Assembly (NCBI RefSeq): GCF_001949145.1
Contig: NW_019091480.1
Coordinates: 966,238 to 1,030,237 of the forward strand
DNA: 64,000 nt
Direction: 5' to 3'
DNA from: Acanthaster planci
Taxonomy: Eukaryota; Echinodermata; Asteroidea; Valvatida; Acanthasteridae
The number at the start of each line of letters is the position of its first letter. The stretch's first letter is position 1. A program made the position numbers and the translations under genes. Shown here piece by piece: positions 49,106-60,000 of this stretch. Under the pieces are notes generated by a model that had not been told where the DNA came from, did not search any database, and saw only the letters and a program-made list of their open reading frames with translations.

Positions 49106-49835
49106 ATGCCCTCTTTAGTATTTAATTACTTCTGAAGTCTCGTCATAATGAATTCTAACTTGAATTCGTTAAATTTGAAGGACCAGTACGCGCCTTCCAC
49201 TCCTAGGGCCTTGTTCAAGGCCCATCGATTGTTGAATTGTCCAGTTACAAGTTTGGTTTGAAATTTTGCTATCCTGTAAACATACAACATAGGGTCAGCT
49301 GTAAGCTGTCTGCAAAGTATCATGTATGTTATTTAATCATGTTTTCCGCAGTGGAGGGAAAACACTCTGTACAATAGGTTAACACGTTTTCATGATGACA
49401 ACCTTTTTTTACCACAGTACAATGTTAATTTTCTGTAATATGTTCATACTTGTGGGACCAGGGAGATATAATTAACTTGCATAAAGGTATATGGTGCAGA
49501 TAAACCATCATCATCTGATCTGTGCTGTGGACTGCTGATCACACTCTAAGTATACTACACAAAGGAACTTATTATATATCAATTAGAAGGTCAGAATATA
49601 GGTCACACTCCACGTGGTATGATATCAAACACGTTACATGCACTTTGTCTCCGTCAATGGATTTTAGATCACTGTTCAGTAACCTGTAGGCCAGTACTGA
49701 AATGTCTGCCAATTCAGTGATTAAGTTGCAATTCAAAATAATGTGACACGTTTAATATATTTGGCCTTGAGGATCACCGCCTGAGCGAGCCTGCTTCAGC
49801 ACTGTAGAACATTCAAGCTCGAAGGACCATAAAAA

Positions 49836-50000
49836 GGGACCAGGAACCAGTCTAGGATGGAAGCTGCATATATAGACAGACATACTGGATCGACAACCTT
49901 TCGGCCAAGTGGACGGACTAAGCTTCTCGTACATAGAAACTGGCAAATCAAATTGTAAACCGCCTGTGGGAAATCATCACTCCCTTTTCATCCACGCGTG
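49836..50000 (+). promoter_or_regulatory. Candidate noncoding 5' exon, gene D
   Basis: It begins gggaccaggaaccagtcta after a TATA-like cataaaaa and ends ccacgcgtg before GTGAGTAAATTCACTG. It would join the acceptor at 53870. It is longer than the B and C versions because of a small insertion around 49880-49910. Confidence 0.45.
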
Positions 50001-51709
50001 GTGAGTAAATTCACTGTAAATAGGACACTGATACTGTGCAGGAATACCCTTGGTTCCATGGTCACTTCATACCAAGTAGGAAATTTAAGAAAAAATTCAT
50101 CATAAATGTTTTGTGATGAGTTGTTGATACGCAACTCTTTTCCGTGCACTGGATCAAGAAATTGGGAAGTCACGAATGGTGGCGATGCAATGATACTTGT
50201 CGTGCGTATCTTGGCGAAAGTACGCTGAAATACAGGCAGAGAACTAACAAAAATTCGACTAACAAGTTCACCAGCACAAGTGGGACACAGGTTTCATTCT
50301 GTGTTGAGGCGCAAGTGGTTAAGCCAAAAACCTCAAAGTCCTTAATTTCAGTTGGAAGAGTGCTCCAAATCCTGGAAAATTCGTTGACCGAATGGTGATC
50401 CCAAGCAGCGTCTACTTCTCACTAAAACGTAACCAAATCAGCGTGCCTTTGCAGTAAAAGTGTAATAATCTCTACCAGCTATATTCAAACCTGTGCAACT
50501 ATTTAATTACATAAAGACCTATTTGGAAGAGATGTTTGAACCTGTTGTTTTAGGTATACTTCGATTACATACGCCTGTTTGGAGTACATACACATGTATA
50601 TGTAGTGTGAGAAATTATTTTAACTGTTGGTCTGCCCATTAACCGTTGGATTGGTGTCAGTTTATCTGTCTGTCTCTCCGTCTTGCTGTAGGAGTGTTTG
50701 TTTAAATTGAGTGCCCATCGTCAGGTTGTATGTCTATGTACAGATGCAGCTTTTAGTTGTCTGTTTGTCTGCATGTATTTTCTGTCTGCCTGTCCACGTC
50801 ATCTTGTTTGAGTTTGTTTTTCTTGTTCGCTTGAAGTTCACTGTTGGTCCATCTGTATGTGTTTTATCTGCTGTCTTCAGTCTGTTGTTGATGTTTGTAT
50901 TTCTTTCTTTGTTTGTCTCCCATTCGTTTAAATTGGCCCCCTTTCAAGTTTACCTGTCAATAGTTAACGATGTTATAGAAATTCTCTTAGTTTTTTACAG
51001 TAGAGTGTAATTACTTTTATTTTTTTCAAATACAGGCTAGGGGAGAGTTTCTTGAAAGTAATAAAGTTTGCTGCTTAACACTTCAGTGGGAGCATGGCTT
51101 ATATTTGGATGCAAGGGTTTATCCTATTCCTTTGGGTATTACGTTTTGTAAGAACATTGGGTATTACGTTTTTGTTTCTTGAATTGAGTTGTATTTGATC
51201 GCGTGTATTTTTGCATTCCTTCTTGCTGAAATAAAGAAGTAAATAGATAACGAATGTTTGGAAACAGTCGACCGCCGATAACAAGGTTAGAGTACACCCC
51301 TACGCATATAAACCGGCATGTTTGTGCTCGCGAACAAGCTCTGATCTCTGGATCACGACACGTAACATGATGTATGCATATGGCAGTACGGTGGTCTAGC
51401 TATGTAATAGCACACTGCTAAATTGCCTGGGTTAAAATTTAAACCAGGGAAGTTTGAAAACCGCAACTACCCAAATATGGGCTGTGTTAATCCAATTTTG
51501 GGATGAATATTACTTTCAGTTTCCTTTGTCACCCACAGAATGAGTGAATATTAACTACTATTTAGTTAAAACAAACCAGAAATTAATTTCAATCTTCCAA
51601 ATTGGGCTGAAACAACCGAAAGTATTGGGTAGTTGTAGTTGTCACCCTCCCTTGGGTTAAAATATACCACAGTCCATTTTTCAGTGCACGGTACTCCGAA
51701 TTTGAGGGT

Positions 51710-51831
51710 GTTTACGAAACGAGTGGCTCAGGCTTAGTCTTCGCTGGTTCCAGCCATTTGAGGAGACTCCGACCATGCCGACTAGAACCAATGAAGCCAA
51801 AGACTGAGGCTGAGCCACTCGTTTCGTAAAC
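51710..51831. repeat. Long hairpin (inverted repeat)
   Basis: The left arm (51710-51750) starts gtttacgaaacgagtggctc; the right arm (51785-51831) ends gagccactcgtttcgtaaac. The arms pair over 41-47 bases with a few mismatches around a 34-base loop. It lies in intron 1 of gene D and is not seen in B or C. A foldback MITE is most likely. Confidence 0.7.
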
Positions 51832-52914
51832 GGCCGTGGACAGCTTTTGCTGTGTTTAGTAGGGGGTTGGTATATTTACCATGAATACCCGAAGGCCTCT
51901 ATGTGTTGAATAGCCCCATGCTCCTTTGCCGAAGTTTAATGCATGCAAATGGACCAACCTACAAAAAGTCTGTACACCTCTATAAGACACGGACGGCAAG
52001 CGTATAATTATGACATGTTCACAGTGTACGATGAAGTACAGGTGGTTTGTTCATGTACATGTAGCTTTCTCTACATCTGTGGTTTACCAAAGTACCTCAC
52101 AAGAACTAGAATAGACCGATCCGGTGACAATAATCAAGAGCCATTACTGCGGTGTCCCCACGCGCATGAAGGGTTCACCCCTAAAACCAAATTCCCATAG
52201 ATACCAATGATAAAACCTTATATTTCAAAATTACTTCAAATATACAACTCTCACAGGTGTCCAAGCTGCACAGCAAAATATTAACATGTCGTATTTCATT
52301 TTCCTTTCACTTTTTTGGTGAGTTGACCGGTGAATTCTAGAGAAATTCTCACCCAAAGCAGACCACTCCTAAAATGAAGGAAATTTCACTGCCTGGAAAA
52401 GTAGCCATTTTGAAATTGCATCCCTCTGCAAAATAGCTAAATAGTGCCACTTTAGGACCAGATTGCATCCAAATTGGTCAGCATTGGAAGCCCTGATTCT
52501 GGGCCAGTGGTTCAGTGCCATATTTCTTCAATGTCCCATTTCCATGGCTCTCAGGACTCTCATAAAATATGAGTGTATAACTTTTATGAATGAACTCAGC
52601 GGACATATTTCTGGTCTATTTTCTGGGTGTGCCTTGAACAAAAGAGATGCACCTTGAACAAAAGAGATTCACGTTGAATGCTTCCTCATCAGGCAGTGGG
52701 AGCGCACTGCTAACCATAATCACGCGCTCGTCAAGCTTCAAGCTCCTAATAGGAATAGACGGATTTCGCGTCAGCGCATATCGGCATCGAAACCGATGTT
52801 GTTTTTGTTTTAATGGCGCTTTCAGCATCTCAGGCTATTTGCGCCAATAACTGTACGTTTACTCATACACTTTATTAATCGGCATCTCATTACGGAGTTA
52901 GGAAGAAAGTCCAG

Positions 52915-53066
52915 TTTTAGAGGCAGGAGGAAACCGGGGTACCCGGAGTGCGAGAACGAACATGGATTGGAAACCAAATGCACTCAAAGCCTGGGCCAAG
53001 CCGGGACTCGAACCCGGGCATCATTGGTGGAATGCGAAGAAAGAATCGCTACGCTAACACGCTAAC
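52915..53066 (-). mobile_element. tRNA-derived SINE, reverse orientation
   Basis: On the minus strand it reads gttagcgtgttagcgtagcg (A box region) and then a perfect B box, gggttcgagtcccgg (complement near 53002-53016). A body with the ccggtttcctcctgcc ending follows. The B box is intact, but there is no good anticodon arm, so it is a SINE and not a tRNA gene. Confidence 0.55.
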
Positions 53067-53879
53067 TTATTGAAACCGAAGCTCTATGTGTTGAACTTCA
53101 TCGCGCGCGCCCGCGGAGTCCACACAGTACATGCAGTATCCGGTTCATAAGTGCGATGCCACTTCAGTTTAAACCACGCCCACTGCAAATGCAGATACAC
53201 AACCATCGCAGGTACGCTAAGTCGCGGTAAATTGCCGTTATTTTTTGTTTGATTTGACGTGTGGAGTCATCCTGACAGACTCTTCTACAAAAATTTGCAG
53301 CCGGAAAAGTCTGAATTTAACATAATTCATGTATTCTGTGCCTTGACTCCTTACTTTCAATCGTCTGATCGTATTTAGATTTAAAGCTGACACATACAGC
53401 CTAGTTTTCAAACGTGGAAGTGCGCAGATCGACGCTTGAAAGCGTCGCATTGGGATCCCTCCACGCGAGCCTGATTGACAGTGACACCGCCTTGATGGCG
53501 TAAGCGAATTTGGTCTATACCCTGACAGTGCACATTTTGAAATGGGAATAATGTCAGCTGTACTGGCTGTGAAAATACAGAAGCTGTGAAAACAAACCTG
53601 CATGTAAACACTCGAAATTCATGAAATATACTTTTACAATCCAAATTCCCCATCCCTATGATTTTCTTTGCAGCCTGACTGATGTAAACCTGTAAATCAG
53701 TGTTAACTGGCCTAATGTTTCTTGCTCAGGTTTGTAATGAGTTGTTATGTGAAAGTCGTCATAACGGCAGCGACAAAGTGCCACGTGATGAGAACCATTT
53801 TGTATTCATCCAGATGCTTTAAGTGACCTTGCTCTATGGTTTAACTGCACTTAAGTAACCTTTTTTCCAGCCGATCATC

Positions 53880-54092
53880 ATGACCCAGCCCGCTGTGATC
53901 ACACAGCAGTCTGGCCAGCCATTGAGAAATGGCCCTAGACCCAACACATCCTATAAGAAGGTTCCCGGACTGATGGGATTATCGATAGTCCACATCGTGC
54001 TGGGGAGTCTGAGTACTCTCTTGGGGATCGTTGCCATAATAATTCGCTGCAGTTCTTCGTATGCTGGATGGGGAATCTGGAGTGGACTTGTG
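53880..54092 (+). CDS. Gene D coding exon 1 (N-terminus, TM1)
   Basis: 71 codons, MTQPAVITQQSGQPLRNG to WSGLV, then GTGAGT. The acceptor ttttttccag ends at 53870. The ATG is placed as in B and C, nine bases after the acceptor. Confidence 0.85.
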
Positions 54093-57000
54093 GTGAGTGG
54101 CGTCGATTGCATTTTCCTTGCGTACATTGAAGTTGAAAGGGGACATGGAAATCAATCGATATTGCTCTGACAGGGGAGCCTCGTGAGTTGCTATAAGACT
54201 ATTATTAAACCCTGTTCCTTGCAGAGACTTCGTTACGCAAACAACAGTTTTCCGAGCACTTCCTTGCAGTCTTTTGACAACATGACTATGTAAGAAATTA
54301 TGTCGTTGTTATGTATGTCATTTTACGTGTCATATATGGGGACGGATAACACGTCATGTGAAATACTTTAAATTGTGAAATATTTTGTTTGGATATAAAG
54401 TTGCTTGGCATACTTGTATTACAAATATGACCCATTTTAGTACCGATAGCAAAAGACTTGAATTTCGGTTCGATTCGTTTTTAGGGGGGTTCATGTACCA
54501 CTGTAAATTGATTGGTCATGTACGTTTACATGTATTTGGTCTTATTGTCTTAATTATCATTATTGAATTCCAATCTCCCCAAACATTTTCTTCTATAACT
54601 ATGTTAATATTTCGAAAGAAAACATCACTTTGAAAGAATAAAAGAATTACACAAAGCGAAATAAATTCCTTCAGCAGAATTAGCCGCATTTGTTTCTGTT
54701 ACCCTATTAGTTTGTCTCCTGGTTTTCTTTTATTCACGGAATGACCCATAATGGTGTCCGGAAAAACGACAAAAGGGAAAAAACCCTTTAAATTAAATCT
54801 GTGATTTTACGACTTTGTGTTAATGGAAAGTCCGTGGTTTTATAGAAATGAATATTCAAAAAATTCTGTGAAAAAATGAAAAATGTATTAAAAATACATG
54901 TAATTGTTTCCCCGTTTTTGTGGAAAAATGGAACAGAAGATTGTTGGAACTTTTTTCTAAAAAATGATGGGAAAAAAGAAGTAATATATACAATGCACTG
55001 AGTGTGTTCAGAGCTTTATTTGATGGTGGTGAGCGGTCGACCTTTGCACAATAGTAAGCTTATGAACTATAACACAGACTGGCAGAATGCAATGAATTCG
55101 TTGTTGTAATGCCCTTAGGTAATTGCTGCCTGTTTGTGATTTGGTCTCTGTGTCTCTGTAGTTTTTCTCCTTTGCTGGATTTCTGGGTTTGGTCGCTGAG
55201 TTTAAAAAGAGCAACAAATGCATGGTAAGATATGATTCTTTCCTTTCCAATAAATGGCATTTTGAACCTTTCAAGGCAGCAATTAGGGAGTGTTGCAGCT
55301 TGCTTGACCATATCCGCCTTGAGCAGAAGCAACCCGTCATTGGTTGAAAAGAGCCATGTTGGTAGGGAGTGTTCATTTTGTTGGCAGCGACGCGACCGTA
55401 ACGCGTGCATTTATGGCCGTTTGTGAACAAGTGCAGTTCCCACCAAAGGAGCCTCCGTAACCAGGAAAGTTACGCCCTCTCATGGTCTAGCTCGGGGCTC
55501 ATTGCTGGCCGAAGGCCGCTTGGAACTTTGGACTTCGAACTGTATTGGGGCTTCTTGTTTTGAACAAAGGAGCTTTCTTCTAAATCGTATCTGACTGGAA
55601 GCTCCGTCTCACAGTGGTAAACGAGAGACAGGCTGGTGGGAACTTGCATAGTGCACGCGCGACGCATAAGAAGGAACCACACGTTTCAACAGAAACCGAT
55701 CACCTCCACGTGCAGCTTTTCCCCGTTGTAACAAGAATACCAAATTGTACGCAAAATTGAGGTGGAGTCAGACACCGGGAAAGCCCACACCTGTGGCTGA
55801 ATTATGACGATTTCTCATTTTTGCTTTCGTTCCAGGTTATTGCAGTGATGGTGATGTCCATACTAACAGCAGTGGCAGCTTTCCAGTTGCTGGTTGCCTC
55901 TGCCGTCGGGATCGCTATCGACTCCGGTTACGATTGTCATCCAGATCCCGGACGGTCGTACGACAGTGTTCCGTGTGTTGTTGGACCGGTAAAAGGGCAT
56001 GATTCATTCTATAGTGACCCATCGTAATGGGGAACTTACGAAAGCAAAATAAAGCTACCACTGCTCTTTCAATTCAATTAACCAGGTCACACCAATTTAA
56101 GATCAACCCTAAGAAAAGCTAGGGGCTCTACATTTTTCCCCACAACGCAACAGTTCAAACAGCACACATTTTTAGGAGTAAAGCCTTGACGAGTTTGTAG
56201 AGTAACTCGTTAACAAGTCGAATATCGGTTCGCGCAACTTCAGCGATCATCTTATGGGAACCTTTGCTAATCGTGGCGCGTCCGCCATTGTGATGAAGTC
56301 ACGAACCAGATACCGTTCTTGTGCAGCGCCCATTTTCCAAGACGGGTCAGCAATAAATGTTAAATTTTTTTCCACTGCAGTGCTCAATGAACGCAGCCTG
56401 GCATGCATTGTGAGCCTTGAACTTCAAGTGACTGTAACAACAAAACTCTCTGTCTGATTATGTTCAAACCTCACATTTCTAATGATAAGGAATTGCTTTA
56501 TTAAGCATGTTAAGTAAAAAAATCGAAAGAGGCACAGCCTAGTTCTGTGGGTGGGATTCCCCCCTCCCCGGCCATGATATGGGCCAAAATAACCCGGCTC
56601 TTTTAGGTTTAATTTGCGTTACTGACACACACCAACCAATACTACAGCCGTAAAAAGTCTGTGGGTACCTTCTGCATGCATTCCTACTCTTTGCCTGGTC
56701 ATGACCCCGAAAAACTGCATTTTATAATTCTGTGAACACTTTCTACTCGAATTTCGACTGTATGTTTTGCTTTTTGAAGGACGCTTCCTCACTGCGAAGA
56801 ATTCCCAAAGTCGAAAAATCCTCTTAAATTTCTTTTCGTAGAGTAGAAAACCTGGTATTCACCCCTAGGCAAATCCACCGCAAACATTGTGGTCACTTTC
56901 GCCCCACGCGAGAAACGTTTGATCATAATAATGAGAAAAGCAATCTGCCTGTTCTTGTTTATATGGAGGTTACTCCGTCAATTCCTTTTAATCGTTTATT

Positions 57001-60000
57001 CCCCGAGTTCCAAAATCCAAGGCAACAGAACCGAGGTCATAGTCCATTATTCCATACTCTGTTGTCCAGGCGGTTGGCTTGCTTTGAAGGCTCCTTTTTG
57101 GGGGGTTTTTTGCGGTCGCGCCCCCCACTCAGTCAAGAAAACCGAGCGGAATCCGAGGGGAAGGCCGGGCGTATACCCAGCAAGAAATGAGACCAAGGGG
57201 TACCCCCCCAAAACATGTCCAATCCCCATACACATTCCAGACTATTGTTACTTAACACATCCCCCCCAAGATGTCTGAAAGGAATTCTGCAGATTCCTGC
57301 AAGACAATGACCAACACAAAGCAGGGGGGGGGTTCTCTCCGTCTCATACCTTGCTGCATACGTATAGGCCGGGCGGCCTGTTCCACACTTTGCAGTGGAC
57401 CCCTATAGCCTATATAACAAAGATCCAACCACGAGCTTTTTATCTGCAGCAACTTGAGCTGGAATTACGGCAGCTGCAGGTACCAGACTTGCCCTCCAAT
57501 AGATCCTCGTTAAATGATTTTATAGGATCCATGAAATTAATTTTCTTAGAATCACTTTTTATGTATCTGTGTACTCTTCTTCAATTTATGCAGACGGTTT
57601 GAAATCTTTTCTAAGTTACATGAACTGAAAAGCGCACTTTATAAACGTTCAAAATTGAACAAGCATTTCTGAACAAATGAGGTCGCTTTTCCTATGATTT
57701 AAACCCAGAAAGACATGGTTCAGTTTGCATGTTTCCATGTTCCAATTATGAACTCCAAATTTACTATTTGACAACTTTTCTGTGAAAAGGTTGCTTCCTG
57801 GCTTATTGCCTATTACCCACATAATAATAAACTGCCAAAGGAATTGAAATGTACGAAAGCGCAGTGTTTAAAAAAAATTAGAAATTTTCTGTGCACAAAT
57901 TGGTGCAGCACTGATATGTTCAGCGCCCTGAATGACATCGTATTTGGCATTGCACCCCAAAAAAATTATTTCTCTTTCATGGTCCCCTTAATTAAAGCGT
58001 GCTCAGTCCAATTACAGGGCCTAGAAAGAGTCCTGTATTGGTATTTTTCGTCACTACATCCCTATGTCTGGAGGCGGTGCACAATGTGACCATTGTTACG
58101 ATCTGTATCGTGTGTTGTCGTACTGCAGTGTACAATAACGAACTCGTCTTCTTAGGAAACTGTTGACCGTGATCACGCTTTCATTGTATTATTACTTAAC
58201 TACTTTCTTTAGTTAAGTAAACAAATCGTAATGTACGAGACAGACGTCATTTACTGTTTACCTGTTTCTTGGATATTTTGAGTGTGCTCGTCCGCTTTAC
58301 TTATAATGGGGACCATTCCACCTTCCTCCTACTTATCAACTGTCATGAGGCTGGTCCGCTTAATGTTGACTTCTTACGGGCACGTACATTGCACCACCTG
58401 GCGTTGTCAGAGTCGCCCTCTGATTCTTGGTGGGTTCTCTATGTCATCATCTTGGGCGTTGTACCAACAACTTGCAACCAGTGACACATCTTAATTTTAG
58501 GGGAGCTGGGTTTGGTTTCGACTGCTTCCGTTGCCTTCACCTGACACGATCTTCGTTGTGGATTTCACAGCCATCTCGTCAAGCCGTTGATTCGCTCTTG
58601 GCCATACTCGGCCTGGCTGAGATGATCATCAGCATCGTGACTGCCTCTATGTCCTGCTATGGCGTTTGCGTGTGCTGCAACTCCTACACCCCAGTTACGG
58701 TATGTGGTCTGCTTTCGTTTCGAAAACAGTAGATGTCCACCATCAATGATTTGATTTCAAGTTGTTTTTCATGACTTCTGAAATGTTTCCAAAAAGACAC
58801 TTGGATCCTAAATGAAATCCGAGTCAATAACGTGCACATGACCAAAGGCCAGTAGACTCATCTACATTGGGACCATATTGCCGAATGACAAATCAGTCGC
58901 GCCACATTCCAGACTTACAGAGTTGTTGCTTTCAATAAAAGCTTACAGTTTTAAATTTGGAATACGCCTTTTTTATTCAAAGGTGCAGTGCGTGCCTCAA
59001 CCAGCCAATGCACTGTTTGTACCCATGACGACCATGCAACAACAGCAACAAGCAGACATGAATGTGCAGAAGCAACTCCAGCAACAGCCCGTGCGGATGC
59101 CTGCTGCCGCTAAAGGTAGGTGTCATCCAGGCCGATCCAGTACTATTTTAGGAACCTCTCTAGTGCAGAGGTGACTCCAAAAGATCAATGCATATGATGC
59201 AAAGCACACATAACGAACCAGACGCACCGACTTCTCACAGTAGATTGACAGGGACTCTTTGATATTTGAGAAAAAAATGACCTGTCTATGGTTGTCAGAG
59301 GACCATCACATCATTTTTAGCCATGGTTTCAAACGGAGTATTGGACTCGCACTCGAGTCCTATTTTCTTGTGGCTTAGTACTACTCAGTATGCCGCCTCG
59401 CATGCTTCCTGGGTGAAACATTCACTCAGTGTACAATCTCCTTGTTCTGACCAGTGATGTAGTCGAGTACTTTTTGAGAACTAAGTACTCTACCAAATAT
59501 TTAACTAGTTAGGATGGAACAAAGCTGAAGTACATCGGCATTTGATGGTACATGCATAAAGGTAAGATTACAAAGCAACATAATGACTTCAGACCATCAC
59601 TGTTTGATTAAAATTAACTTTTTAGGACAAAAGTACTCGGAAAGTACTCGGCCGAGTACTTTCCGAGTACTTTTCTCCTTAAAACTTAAATTTTACCCAA
59701 CTGGGAGTGTCTGAAGTCTAACATTTATTTTGTAATCTTACCTCTGCACATTTACCATCAAATGCCTGTGCACTCTGGCTTTATTCCCTCTTACCCAGTT
59801 CAGTATTTTGCGGAGAACGTTGGTACTCGGAAAGTACTCAACTACAAGACTGGTTCTGACCATCATTCTGCTGTTCATTTGAAGTTGCTGTAACAACCAC
59901 TTCACGACCGGACTCAGATTTGGCTAGGACTCGACAATTGGGACTTCGACTTAACTCCAGACTTGACCCCAAATTGACTCGGTTTCTGCTTAGAATCGAG

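Larger units (their letters stand above)
40019..49835. other. 3' flank of gene C and spacer to gene D
   Basis: This 9.8 kb contains the C 3' flank; two assembly gaps; a 1.75-kb duplication carrying a GC-rich insertion; a block matching intron 2 of B and C (about 45600-47080); a MITE (47368-47965); and the D 5' flank from about 47980. Parts of 45170-45570 resemble 48100-48350, so a partial duplication of the flank is likely. No intact exon was seen. Confidence 0.5.

Noticed and set aside
53000-53066. Possible tRNA gene on the minus strand
   Set aside because: The B box is perfect, but the cloverleaf is incomplete and a SINE body follows.
53238-53603. 121-codon minus-strand open frame upstream of gene D
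   Set aside because: No domain recognised and no supporting context; it lies next to a SINE in intron 1 of gene D.
55008-55430. 140-codon minus-strand open frame
   Set aside because: It is antisense across exon 2 of gene D and its splice sites, and the equivalent frame is broken in B and C.
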